From contig JAYZBC010000021.1 of the NCBI GenBank assembly GCA_036339375.1, positions 1 to 30,905 of the forward strand: a DNA stretch of 30,905 nt, in the 5' to 3' direction. This DNA comes from JAYZBC01 sp036339375 (lineage in GTDB: Bacteria; Pseudomonadota; Alphaproteobacteria; MPNO01; UBA2964). The stretch's first letter is position 1, and the number at the start of each line of letters is the position of its first letter. Position numbers and translations under genes: made by a program. The notes below the pieces were generated by a model that saw only the letters and a list, made by a program, of their open reading frames with translations, was not told where the DNA came from and ran no database searches. This document shows positions 13,759-22,300 of the stretch, in pieces.

Positions 13759-16236
13759 CTAAATAGTTTTCTGTCTCAAACTTGGCTGAAAACTGCGTAT
13801 TCGAAGAGAGTTGGTCACCACAAAAATGCTAGACGCACTCATTGCTGCTGCAGCTAGCATTGGATCGAGTAAAATGCCAAAAATTGGGAACAATGCACCG
13901 GCAGCAAGTGGGATCAGTGCCACATTGTATGAATATGCCCAGAAAAAATTTCCCTTAATTGTTTTTATTGTTTTTTGGGCTAGCTCAAACGCGTCAATGA
14001 TGCTGTTCAGTTCTTCAGACATAAGTACCAAGTCACCAGCCTCAATAGCTATATCAGTTCCATTGGCAACGGCGATGCCCACGTCAGCTTGAACCAAAGC
14101 CGGCGCATCATTGATCCCATCACCTACAAACGCCACCTTGCGCCTTTCAGATTGCAGTTTTTTAATCTTTTCAACCTTTGTTTCGGGTAGGGCACTCGCA
14201 ACCCAATCATCAATTCCAACCTTAGAGGCAATGCTCTCTGCAGTTTTCTGATTATCGCCTGTTACCATGGCAATCTTAAAACCAAGATTTTTAAGCTTTT
14301 TGACTACTTCCCTGCTATCTTTTTTGATTGGATCTGAGACAGCAAGCAAAGCAGAAAAATTACCGTCGATGGCGGCGTAAATTGGGGTCTTTGCTTTCGA
14401 AGCCAGCGTGTTTGCTTTATTGCTAACAGGTGACACGTCAATACCCAAATTTTGCATCAACCGCTCGCCGCCAACTGCGACGTGTTTACCTTTTATTTTT
14501 GCTTCTATACCGTGGCCAAGTTTAACTGAAAAGTTTTTAACAGGTGGAAGGTTCAAATTACGCTCGTGTGCAGCTTGGATAATTGCCTTGGCCACAGGGT
14601 GTTCACTTTGTTGTTCTGCAGCAGCTATTATAGTCAACGTTTGTTCTGACACATCGTCTTGCCCTGTATGATCAAAAAAATCTGTAAGAATGGGGCGGCC
14701 AAGAGTTAATGTCCCAGTTTTATCCAGTGCAAATGTGTCTACTTTGGAAAGCACTTCCAAAGCTTCACCATTCCTGAATAAAATACCAAGGTCTGCCCCA
14801 CGCCCTGTTCCTACCATAATTGCTGTTGGGGTGGCCAAGCCCATTGCACATGGACAAGCAATTAATAGAACCGATACCGAGGTTACAAAGGCATAGCTAA
14901 GGGGTGGTTCTGGACCAAAAGCAAGCCACAAGACGAAAGTGAAAGATGAGAGGATAATCGCTGAAGGCACAAAAACGCTGGCTATCCTATCGGCTATTCT
15001 TTGTATTTGGGGTTTGCTGGATTGTGCGTCTTCAACCATTTGAACAATACGGTTTAGTGTCGTTTCAGATCCCAATCTTGTGACACTAAATTGGAAAGCA
15101 CCTGCTTTATTGATGGTGCCACCTACGACTTCGTCACCTAAACCCTTTTTTATGGGTTGAGGCTCCCCTGTAATCATCGACTGATCAATGTAGCTCTCAC
15201 CACTAACAATAATTCCATCAATCGGAACCCGCTCGCCCGGCCGAACAGTCACTAAATCATTTAAAACAATATCCCTTACGTCTATATTTTGATCTTGTCC
15301 TTCCCGGTCGACCGAAGCGTTTGCGGGTTGCAAATTCACGAGTTTCCGGATTGCTTCTGAGGTACGTCCACGCGCAACCGCCTCTAGATAACGGCCAAAA
15401 AGGATCAAGGTAATTATTACACCTACCGCTTCAAAGTAGGTTTTTGCGGTACCCAAGGGGAAAATCCAGGGCAATGTTAGTGCTAAAGTGGAATAGATAA
15501 ACGCAGCACTCACCCCGAGCACAACAAGGCTATTCATTCCGGGACTAAAATTTCGAAATTCAGCCCATCCATGAACAAAAAATCTTTTGCCGGCGAAAAA
15601 GAGAATGGGTACAGCCAAAATAAGCTCAAAAACCATCCAACTCGTTTCGTTAATGTGGGCTAACATCCAATCTCCAACGCCTGGTATCATGCGGCCCATG
15701 GAAATTCCTACTAGTGGAATTGTAAATCCAGTGGAGATTAGAGCACTTTGTTTAAGGCCTTGGATTTCAAAATCGCGGTTGTCACTTTCTTGGTCTTTAA
15801 TTTTACCGTCAGGGAATACTGTGGTTTGGGGTACGTAACCTAAGGATTGGATAGCTTTAGCTATAGATTCAGTTTTAAGAAGATCGGGAATATATGAGAG
15901 GGTTGCCTGCGCTGTTGTCAGGTTAACGTTAGCCTCTAGGACACCTTCCATTTTTTTTAAAGTACGTTCAATTTTACTTGTACAATTAATGCAAGTCATT
16001 CCACCGATATTTATCTTGAATTGTCCGGCAACTGGATGGTAGCCAGCCTTTTCTACTTCTGAGAACAATTCTCTAACCGATGTGTTCCTTTTGTTGGCAG
16101 TGATGCTGGCCTTTGCAGTTGTAAGGTTGACATTAACCTGGGTAACACCTGGCACCTTTTTTATAGCGCGTTCGACTCGCCCTGAACAATTCGCACAGGT
16201 CATTCCTTCGACACGAAATGTTAGATGAACTGACAA
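13759..16236 (-). CDS. copA: Copper-exporting P1B-type ATPase
   Basis: An 825-residue heavy-metal ATPase of the Cu+-exporting (CopA) group. Two N-terminal HMA domains carry GMTCANC (C14, C17) and GMTCINC (C82, C85). TGE lies at 356-358, the membrane CPC at 461-463, the phosphorylation site DKTGT at 505-509, HP of the nucleotide domain at 546-547 and GDGIND at 705-710. The last two membrane segments have YN (near SYNVAL) and MSASS, the Cu(I) set. It pumps cytoplasmic Cu(I) out across the inner membrane. The start is TTG 16236, with GGAG eight to nine bases upstream. The sensor gene ends 27 bases before it, so the two form one transcript that is probably derepressed by metal. Confidence 0.95.
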   Translation of the reverse strand: MSVHLTFRVEGMTCANCSGRVERAIKKVPGVTQVNVNLTTAKASITANKRNTSVRELFSEVEKAGYHPVAGQFKINIGGMTCINCTSKIERTLKKMEGVLEANVNLTTAQATLSYIPDLLKTESIAKAIQSLGYVPQTTVFPDGKIKDQESDNRDFEIQGLKQSALISTGFTIPLVGISMGRMIPGVGDWMLAHINETSWMVFELILAVPILFFAGKRFFVHGWAEFRNFSPGMNSLVVLGVSAAFIYSTLALTLPWIFPLGTAKTYFEAVGVIITLILFGRYLEAVARGRTSEAIRKLVNLQPANASVDREGQDQNIDVRDIVLNDLVTVRPGERVPIDGIIVSGESYIDQSMITGEPQPIKKGLGDEVVGGTINKAGAFQFSVTRLGSETTLNRIVQMVEDAQSSKPQIQRIADRIASVFVPSAIILSSFTFVLWLAFGPEPPLSYAFVTSVSVLLIACPCAMGLATPTAIMVGTGRGADLGILFRNGEALEVLSKVDTFALDKTGTLTLGRPILTDFFDHTGQDDVSEQTLTIIAAAEQQSEHPVAKAIIQAAHERNLNLPPVKNFSVKLGHGIEAKIKGKHVAVGGERLMQNLGIDVSPVSNKANTLASKAKTPIYAAIDGNFSALLAVSDPIKKDSREVVKKLKNLGFKIAMVTGDNQKTAESIASKVGIDDWVASALPETKVEKIKKLQSERRKVAFVGDGINDAPALVQADVGIAVANGTDIAIEAGDLVLMSEELNSIIDAFELAQKTIKTIKGNFFWAYSYNVALIPLAAGALFPIFGILLDPMLAAAAMSASSIFVVTNSLRIRSFQPSLRQKTI

Positions 16237-16263
16237 AATAATTCTCCGTTGTCTTAAGGTGTA

Positions 16264-16560
16264 TTAGCGATACTTTAGTACTTCCATTAATTCGTCCACT
16301 ATCTTTATAACGTCCCCTCGCTTTTGAGCTGTTACAACGTGATCTTTAAGGTGGCTTTTCAAAACCAAGTCACCAACTTTATCCATTGCGCCATCAACTG
16401 CCTTAATTTGTTTAAGAATATCAACGCAATACACAGACTCTTCTTCGAGCATACGAAGAATTCCATTTAAATGCCCTCTTATTGAGAGTAGCCTTCGGCG
16501 CGCATTTTCTCTGGTTTCTGAGTCCAGTTGAAGACAATGGTTTGTGTTTTTATTGGCCAT
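16264..16560 (-). CDS. CsoR/RcnR/FrmR-family metal-sensing repressor
   Basis: A 98-residue four-helix DUF156 repressor that binds operator DNA and lets go when metal binds. The sensing residues are C45, H70 and H74 (spacings 25 and 29). The spacing equals that of CsoR (Cys36, His61, Cys65) and RcnR (Cys35, His60, His64); the last ligand is His, as in the Ni/Co sensor RcnR, not Cys as in classical CsoR. An N-terminal H8-C9 could also take part. The gene lies directly before copA, which argues for copper, while the ligand set looks like RcnR. I therefore give no gene symbol. It most likely represses its own transcript and copA; inverted repeats lie upstream at 16585-16611 and 16620-16647. Confidence 0.85.
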   Translation of the reverse strand: MANKNTNHCLQLDSETRENARRRLLSIRGHLNGILRMLEEESVYCVDILKQIKAVDGAMDKVGDLVLKSHLKDHVVTAQKRGDVIKIVDELMEVLKYR

Positions 16561-16584
16561 AAAATAACCTGAAATTTTTTTTAA

Positions 16585-16611
16585 ACCAATTTTGATATGT
16601 CATGTATTGGT
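16585..16611. promoter_or_regulatory. Inverted repeat ACCAAT-N15-ATTGGT upstream of the sensor gene
   Basis: Six-base perfect arms separated by 15 bases, 25-51 bases before the start codon of the metal-sensor gene. The position suits an operator or promoter overlap, but the arms are short and the form is not the G-tract operator known for CsoR or RcnR. Low certainty. Confidence 0.3.
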
Positions 16612-16619
16612 ATAATTTT

Positions 16620-16647
16620 AAATCCCACCCGGGGGGGGATGGGATTT
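16620..16647. terminator. G-rich inverted repeat; terminator or metal-sensor operator
   Basis: AAATCCCA (16620-16627) and TGGGATTT (16640-16647) are perfect 8-base arms around CCC plus eight G. On the plus strand it is followed by GCTTTTTT, like an intrinsic terminator, but no plus-strand gene ends here. On the minus strand it lies 77-104 bases after the stop of the TPP enzyme gene and 60-87 before the sensor gene, with no U-run. The C-tract/G-tract core also resembles the operators of the CsoR/RcnR family, which have C/G runs inside inverted repeats. Both readings are possible. Confidence 0.4.
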
Positions 16648-16723
16648 GCTTTTTTATCATACCCCAGTCAAGAAAACAAAACTAAATTCTTGTATAAATT
16701 CAATGATCTTTTTTGGCTAAATT

Positions 16724-18484
16724 TTAATCTTTACCTTCTAACCGTTTCAGCCAAACAGAAATGACAGCGGGTTTACCTTTTCGAATTTGTTCCAGACCAC
16801 GTTTAAGAGCTGCCGACAAATCGGCTGGATCATACACTGTTTCACCATAAGCGCCTGCCGCCTCTGCTTCTTTGGCAAAATCAATTGGCGGGTCAAAGTA
16901 TCCCCCAACAAAGCCTTCTTTAGCTGCATAGGAATCTTTTCCAAAACTTCTAACCACTGCAGACGTTCCAGTGGTGTAACTACGATTTGTGTAAATAACA
17001 GTCATGAAAGGTGCATCATGTTGAGCTGCTGCCCAAATGGCTGGAGACGGGGTACCAAACATATAGAACCCGTCACCCGTAACCGCAATAACGTCACGAT
17101 CGGGTGCGGCAATTTTAGCCCCGAGTGCGGCACCGGGCGACCAACCGCCGCTCGATCCAGTATTGGCTAAATATGAACCTGGAACTGCGTTAGGTAAAAA
17201 ATCACGAACACGGTTTGCGGGCAGGGTTTCATCTAACACGATGCAGTTATCGTCCACCAATTTTCCAATTTGGTAACTTAGCCACAGAGGATGTATAGGT
17301 GTTTCAGTTGCATGTCCTTTTGCTTCTTGAATGTTCGCTTTATGCCAGGCAGTTGACAATTTATTTAGCCGTTTTTTCCGGCTATTGATTTTTGATTTAT
17401 CAGCCGTTTTTCTTATAATTTTACGAGCTGCGGTTTTTATGGAGAGAATTGCTTGCAAAGGATCAGCGACAAGTCGAACGTCTGCACTAAATTCATAAGT
17501 CGGAATTCGTTGTTTTATAGGGTCATGACTAACAGCCGCTACAAATGCGTTTGCGGGCGGGGTGTTGTGGCCTGGAATCCAAGGCACATCAACATCGATA
17601 ATTAAAACAGCATCTGCTTTTTGGAGAGCGTCTTGGGTTTGGTAAAGTGGATGTTTAAAAGGAAAGCAAAGGTAGGCCTTGTGCGCTGAATCTACAACAG
17701 CTAAGCCTAATAGCTCGGAAAGTTCTACCAAAGCAGCTAACGTTTCGGGGTTACGACCTGAACCCGAAACGATGGCGACCGGGTTCTTAGCCTTAGCAAG
17801 TTTCTTAACAATTTCTGATACTCCTGCCGGATCTGGGGCGGCCGGACGAGGAATACCAAGCTGTTCTACAGTTGGAAATCGCGCATCTTCCAGGTTTAGA
17901 AAGGTAAGTTCCTTAGGAAAACTTAAGTAAACCGGTCCACAGGGTTCTGACCGTGCTACCTGTAATGCTCGGCTAACTATAAGTCCTGGGTTATCCTGAT
18001 ATGAAAGTCTGTGATCCCACTTAACGTAATTTCGAACAATACCGTTTTGGTCATAGGTTTCTTGCATCCATAAATGACCTCCTTCCTCCCGCGAACCCTT
18101 CATCGTGCCTGCGAAGGCTGTTGGTGGAAAACCGGCGGTAATTAAAACAGGAAGACCGCTACGCCAAGCCGTATGGACTGCGCCTCCATAATGTTGGGTT
18201 CCACAATCGACATGAGCAGCGGTTGCTGCAGGACGGCCGCTCACAGCGGCAAAACCTAATGCTGCATTCAAGTTGGCATGTTCATGGGGAACGGTGATGA
18301 GTTTTATTGGTTTGTTATGTCCCTTTACTTTCGCCTTAGCAATTGCTTCCTGAAAAAAACCAATTTCGGAACCAGATGTAAAAAACATATGGTCTATACC
18401 GCCCTCCGACATAGCAGCGATCATAGCATCACCAGTGGTTTCGGCGGCGGTGTTATTCCAACCAGCCTTTCCATCATCTGCCAT
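16724..18484 (-). CDS. Thiamine-diphosphate-dependent enzyme (acetolactate synthase-like)
   Basis: A 586-residue TPP enzyme, only distantly like the one at 8943. Catalytic E68 lies in VPHEHANLNAALGFA; the PP domain has GDG (469-471) and Asn499 (VIYTNRSYTTG). A Lys/Arg-rich segment (354-372) sits between the middle and C-terminal domains. The central domain starts near 190 and includes VAIVSGSGRNPET. It would act on a 2-oxo acid, as decarboxylase or carboligase. The ribosome binding site AGGAGGG before ATG 18484 is very strong. It is downstream of alkB-like on the same strand (124-base gap) and is probably transcribed by itself. The substrate is unknown; no small regulatory subunit is present. 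Confidence 0.85.
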   Translation of the reverse strand: MADDGKAGWNNTAAETTGDAMIAAMSEGGIDHMFFTSGSEIGFFQEAIAKAKVKGHNKPIKLITVPHEHANLNAALGFAAVSGRPAATAAHVDCGTQHYGGAVHTAWRSGLPVLITAGFPPTAFAGTMKGSREEGGHLWMQETYDQNGIVRNYVKWDHRLSYQDNPGLIVSRALQVARSEPCGPVYLSFPKELTFLNLEDARFPTVEQLGIPRPAAPDPAGVSEIVKKLAKAKNPVAIVSGSGRNPETLAALVELSELLGLAVVDSAHKAYLCFPFKHPLYQTQDALQKADAVLIIDVDVPWIPGHNTPPANAFVAAVSHDPIKQRIPTYEFSADVRLVADPLQAILSIKTAARKIIRKTADKSKINSRKKRLNKLSTAWHKANIQEAKGHATETPIHPLWLSYQIGKLVDDNCIVLDETLPANRVRDFLPNAVPGSYLANTGSSGGWSPGAALGAKIAAPDRDVIAVTGDGFYMFGTPSPAIWAAAQHDAPFMTVIYTNRSYTTGTSAVVRSFGKDSYAAKEGFVGGYFDPPIDFAKEAEAAGAYGETVYDPADLSAALKRGLEQIRKGKPAVISVWLKRLEGKD

Positions 18485-18608
18485 TACCTTCCCTCCTTAT
18501 AATGCTTAAATTTTAATTTAAGTTTTTGTTTTAATAAGCTAACCAAATTTTGTGTTTAACTCTCTTTTCCACCGTTTACCAATTTAAAACCTTATTCTGG
18601 AAAGGTTT

Positions 18609-19196
18609 TTATGGCGTGTTAAGCACCTTGCGAAAGGTTAGATTAATTCTCGAACCTACAGGTTTGGTTGTCTTTGGAATTGTGTGTACCCAGTTTTTCT
18701 GTGTTTCACCGCGCATGACAAGAACACTAGCATGTGGTAATTCCAAAGAGACGACTTTTCCATCAAAATGGGGTTTCGGCTTAAAGCTAATTCGTCGGGT
18801 ACCTCCTAAATTGACCGAAACAATGGTTGGATGGTTGCCCAAAGAAATTTCGTCGTCAGCATGCCAACCCATGGAATCTTGACCACAACGATATAAATTA
18901 AGAAGGACACCATTAAAGCGAGATTTTGCAATCGCTTCGGCTTGATGACGAATCTTTTGTATGGTTTTGGTCCAAGCCATCGGTTGGTTTTTTATACCAG
19001 AGTAGGTGTAAGAAGTATCGCCCATCCAACGTGTCAAACGAGGAAGTGGATGTTTTTGTCCAAACATTTTTATGGATTCCCTACGCCAATCAATTTCGTC
19101 GATTAGCCGTTTAAACAATTTGTCGGCGTCTCGTATTATGTTTTGGTAAAGGCAAACATTGGCGCCTGGAAGATCAACTAAAATGGTCTTAGTCAC
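18609..19196 (-). CDS. AlkB-like Fe(II)/2-oxoglutarate dioxygenase (alkylation repair)
   Basis: A 195-residue protein of the ALKBH2/3-like bacterial AlkB group, which oxidatively removes methyl groups from damaged bases in DNA or RNA. Visible: PRLTRWMGD (52-60), NLYRCGQDSMGWHADDE with the iron ligands H112 and D114, distal H171 in WVHTIPK, and RINLTFR giving R183-x5-R189, the family's 2-oxoglutarate/substrate-binding pair. The start is GTG 19196; GAGAGGAA lies somewhat far upstream (about 14 bases), so the start may shift by a few codons. It is a stand-alone gene, with no Ada or AlkA neighbour. It is a housekeeping repair enzyme unlinked to the catabolic genes. Confidence 0.9.
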   Translation of the reverse strand: MTKTILVDLPGANVCLYQNIIRDADKLFKRLIDEIDWRRESIKMFGQKHPLPRLTRWMGDTSYTYSGIKNQPMAWTKTIQKIRHQAEAIAKSRFNGVLLNLYRCGQDSMGWHADDEISLGNHPTIVSVNLGGTRRISFKPKPHFDGKVVSLELPHASVLVMRGETQKNWVHTIPKTTKPVGSRINLTFRKVLNTP

Positions 19197-19350
19197 GTGG
19201 CAAATCCATTTCCTCTCGACCTAAACCTCAAAATCAAAAATTTAATAAACGGACGATAATCACCTGGTTTAAGTTCATGCCAAGGATCATGCAACTATAC
19301 TTCCGACCAGTTCTATCCGTGCTCGTTTATAGAATTTAATTCTGGTTCCT

Positions 19351-20421
19351 TCAGTGAAGATTATAAAAATTGATCATATTATCATGGACCAGCTTTTGTT
19401 TAACATCATTAGAAAAAGAATTAGTTTCCAAAAACTCGGGTAACTCGGTGGTTAAATCTTCTTCTGTCGGTTCATGAGGATAGTCTGAAGCATATAAAAT
19501 TCGGTCCGGGCCGATTGCGTCAATGGTATATTTTAAATTTTTCTCCCCAAGTTCCATAGATACCCAAAAATTTTCCCCTTCTCGAATATATTCAGATGGA
19601 CTTTTTTTGATCTTTTTACGCGCTGCTGTCCCAAAAATGGAATCAAATTCATAATCCATTCTATCCATCATGAAAGGAACCCATGTCGCGCCACCTTCAA
19701 GGAATGCGATACGCAAATTTGGAAAAACATCAAATACGCCAGAAAATATAATATCCGTTAGCTGGATCATTAATGGAAATGGGTGCTCCAGGGTGTGAAC
19801 TTTTACAAATTCCTGAAAATGATCAAAACCAAAACCACGGCTAGGAGCCCCATGAATAGCCAGGGGCATATTATTTTTTTCAGCTGCCTCGAAAATTGGC
19901 CAAAAAAATTCGTTTCCGTATGTTTTTCCCAAATTGGTATGTGAGGGAAGGATCATTGCTGGAAACCTAACTCTTTTATTTGCACATCGTTCAATTTCGG
20001 CTGCTGCTGCTTTCGGATCCTGCACTGCTAATAATCCCGCTCCATAAAGCCTTTCATCTTTTTTGGTGTAAAGGTCTTCCAACCAATTATTATATGCCAT
20101 ACAAGTAGCAACCGCCCACCTAGTATCAGAAATCAATCCCGCAGCGAGCCCTGCTGTTGGGTACAACACTGTTCCTTCAGCACCAATTTTTTCAAGCATT
20201 TCTCCCCAAACTTCCGCATCAGTGTGGGTATATCTACGGGGGACTTCATCACCTTCTGCCATAATAAAACCACGTGCCCATCCGTCCAGTGATGGCCAAA
20301 TACCAAATGTTTTAAACCTTTGAAGTCCAGAAAATTCGCCTTCGTAATAACCGATTAACTCATCGTCGTTTTCAAGTACGTGACCGTCTCCATCGAAGAC
20401 TTTAAACCCATTGACCGCCAT
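19351..20421 (-). CDS. Amidohydrolase-2 family protein (ACMSD-like hydrolase/decarboxylase)
   Basis: A TIM-barrel metal enzyme of 356 residues. Metal ligands expected for the ACMSD/gamma-resorcylate decarboxylase branch are visible: D12-x-H14 at the N-terminus (DGDGHVLE), H190 (LAIHGAP), E242 (FLEGGATWVPFMMDRMD) and D313 (LYASDYPHEP). The first position is Asp rather than His, common in this subfamily. It would decarboxylate or hydrolyse an aromatic-pathway acid. GGGAGGA precedes ATG 20421 at about five bases. It is divergent from the TRAP operon with a 296-base spacer, so one control region could serve both and the imported compound might be its substrate or precursor; this is inference from position. 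Confidence 0.85.
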   Translation of the reverse strand: MAVNGFKVFDGDGHVLENDDELIGYYEGEFSGLQRFKTFGIWPSLDGWARGFIMAEGDEVPRRYTHTDAEVWGEMLEKIGAEGTVLYPTAGLAAGLISDTRWAVATCMAYNNWLEDLYTKKDERLYGAGLLAVQDPKAAAAEIERCANKRVRFPAMILPSHTNLGKTYGNEFFWPIFEAAEKNNMPLAIHGAPSRGFGFDHFQEFVKVHTLEHPFPLMIQLTDIIFSGVFDVFPNLRIAFLEGGATWVPFMMDRMDYEFDSIFGTAARKKIKKSPSEYIREGENFWVSMELGEKNLKYTIDAIGPDRILYASDYPHEPTEEDLTTELPEFLETNSFSNDVKQKLVHDNMINFYNLH

Positions 20422-20717
20422 AACGTCCTCCCCATTGAACTTAAGCTCACAACTTAATTAAACCACGAAAATTATCTGCATTAAAGCAAACAGTTTAGCT
20501 AAAAACCTAACAACTATATTAAAAAAAAGAGTCAGTATCTTGTTTGTCAAAAGAAGTGCTTATGTGATTAAATTCTGGTTTTTAAGATTAACGAAAAATT
20601 AGGCAATAGATTTGAAATTCCAGGAAGACGTTTTCCGCTTGCCTAAATCGAAAATTTGATGAAACTGAAAAAAAAAAGTATAGCAGGCATAACAAAAAAA
20701 ACTTAGGGAGATTTTTG

Positions 20718-21710
20718 ATGCACAAAATTGCAAAAATTTTTACTGTAATAGGTCTGGCTGCTCTAGTTTCAGCACCGGTTCTGCAGGCTAAAGAGGTCAC
20801 GCTGAAAGGAATATCCGCTTGGCCAAAAAACTTTCCGCTTACAGCAGGGGACTTTTTGCTGTTTGTTAAGGAAGCGAATAAGCGAGGAAAAGGGTACTTC
20901 AAAATTAAACATATTGGTGGTCCGGAAATTGCAAAAGCTCCTGCACAGGCAAAAGGATTTAAGTCTGGCTTATACGACCTGATGCATACCGCAGCAAGTT
21001 ATCACCGGGGTGTAGCACCTGAAGTCGACGCTTTATCGGCTACCTTTTTGAAACCCTGGGATGCGCGTAAAAACGGTGCGATGAAGGCGCTGAATGATGC
21101 AATGACCAAGCGTATAGGTGGAATAATACTAGCTCACACGGCGTCTAGCGTTTCCTTTAACCTATATCTCAGGAAGAAGCCGCCTATGACCGCCGATGGT
21201 GTTGTTTCTCTCAAGGGATTTAAAATGCGTTCTGTACCCATTTATGATGCATTTCAAAAATCACTTGGTGCCACGACGATGACTGTCCAAGTCCCAGAAA
21301 TTTACAACGCCCTTGAAAGAGGCCTTGTAGACGGTTTCGCTTTCCCTAATTTGTTCACAAGAAAATTTGGCTGGAATAAATATGTCAAATACACTGTTTT
21401 TCCTTCTTTCTACCAGCTGGAACCATGCATATTTATAAATAACAAAGCGCTGAATAAACTTTCGTCAAAGGGTAGGGCCATTATGCTCAAAGCGGGCGCG
21501 GATTGGGAAAGAAGCTCCTATAACAATTGGGCACCAAAAGTTGCAAAAGAACGAGTAATTTATAAAAAAGGTGGTACAAAAGAAATTATTTTGAAAGGTG
21601 CTGCCGCCAAAAAGTATTTGGGTTTTGCAAATAAAACCCCAATAGAGAGGCTTAAAAAAGTAAAATCGGCGGAAGCAAAAATATTATCAAAACTTTATCA
21701 CGGACAATAA
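20718..21710 (+). CDS. dctP: TRAP transporter periplasmic substrate-binding protein (DctP)
   Basis: A 330-residue periplasmic receptor of a TRAP carboxylate importer. A signal peptide of about 24 residues (KIAKIFTVIGLAALVSAPVLQA, cleaved before KE) is followed by the DctP domain. FKMRSVPIYDAF holds the conserved Arg that pairs with the substrate carboxylate, and VPEIYNALERGLVDGFAFP is typical of the family. ATG 20718 has TAGGGAG seven bases upstream; an upstream TTG is not needed. It captures an organic acid in the periplasm and delivers it to the permeases at 21788 and 22300. A strong hairpin follows the stop (21729-21777). The 296-base spacer before it is AT-rich; I see only weak promoter-like hexamers (TTGTCA 20544, TTAAAT 20568). 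Confidence 0.9.
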   Translation: MHKIAKIFTVIGLAALVSAPVLQAKEVTLKGISAWPKNFPLTAGDFLLFVKEANKRGKGYFKIKHIGGPEIAKAPAQAKGFKSGLYDLMHTAASYHRGVAPEVDALSATFLKPWDARKNGAMKALNDAMTKRIGGIILAHTASSVSFNLYLRKKPPMTADGVVSLKGFKMRSVPIYDAFQKSLGATTMTVQVPEIYNALERGLVDGFAFPNLFTRKFGWNKYVKYTVFPSFYQLEPCIFINNKALNKLSSKGRAIMLKAGADWERSSYNNWAPKVAKERVIYKKGGTKEIILKGAAAKKYLGFANKTPIERLKKVKSAEAKILSKLYHGQ

Positions 21711-21728
21711 ATTAATAATTACCCTAAC

Positions 21729-21777
21729 GCCTGGTTTATCTGAACTTATGCTACTGATAAACCAGGCAAAATTTTTT
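21729..21777 (+). terminator. Strong hairpin with U-run between dctP and dctQ
   Basis: GCCTGGTTTATC (21729-21740) and GATAAACCAGGC (21756-21767) form a perfect 12-base-pair stem with a 15-base loop, followed by AAAATTTTTT. It has all the parts of an intrinsic terminator, yet the operon continues 11 bases later. The likely role is partial termination or 3'-end protection, so the abundant binding protein is made in excess over the permeases. Confidence 0.85.
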
Positions 21778-21787
21778 AGATACCTCT

Positions 21788-22300
21788 ATGCGAGTGGTTG
21801 CAAAGTTTTATCTTGGTTTGATTAATGGTCTCGCAATAATTGCAGGCATAATGTTGGCTGTAATATTTGTTGGGATTGTGGCTGATGTCGCGATACGCAC
21901 CGTTGGGTTTAATTCTCTACAGTGGTACAGCGCAATCGCTGAATATTGCTTGTTGTTTTCAACGATGCTTGGCGCTCCATGGCTGGTAAGGCTAAAAGCG
22001 CATGTTGTTGTGGAATCTCTTACTCTGGCCATGCCGCCCCTTATTAAAATGGTAATGGCGAAAACAGTTTATTTAGTTTGCATATTCTTGTCTTTATTGT
22101 TTGTTTATTACGGTTTTGTCGAGTTTTTAGGTACGCTTGAATCCGGTGAAATAGATATCCGCTCGATTGACATGCCTAAATGGATACTTTTCCTTCCATT
22201 TCCGATTGGTTTCACGCTCGTTGCCATAGAATTCGGACGGTATTTAATCGGCTTTGACTCTTATTATTCGGGCAAGGCCGGAACTTCAGAATCTCTCTGA
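21788..22300 (+). CDS. dctQ: TRAP transporter small permease (DctQ)
   Basis: A 170-residue inner-membrane protein with four hydrophobic segments (about 12-33, 45-67, 85-107, 128-150), the DctQ form. The start LINGLAIIAGIMLAVIFVGIVADVAIRTVG and the loop LGAPWLVRLKAHVVVE are family-typical. It pairs with DctM for import of the acid bound by DctP. No Shine-Dalgarno is seen before ATG 21788; translation may depend on the preceding hairpin region or begin at a nearby codon. Its TGA overlaps the ATG of dctM by one base (TGATG), so these two are translationally coupled. Confidence 0.85.
   Translation: MRVVAKFYLGLINGLAIIAGIMLAVIFVGIVADVAIRTVGFNSLQWYSAIAEYCLLFSTMLGAPWLVRLKAHVVVESLTLAMPPLIKMVMAKTVYLVCIFLSLLFVYYGFVEFLGTLESGEIDIRSIDMPKWILFLPFPIGFTLVAIEFGRYLIGFDSYYSGKAGTSESL

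Noticed and set aside
16264..16560. Naming the sensor csoR because it is next to copA
   Set aside because: The third ligand is His (RcnR-like) rather than Cys, so the metal cannot be assigned from sequence alone.
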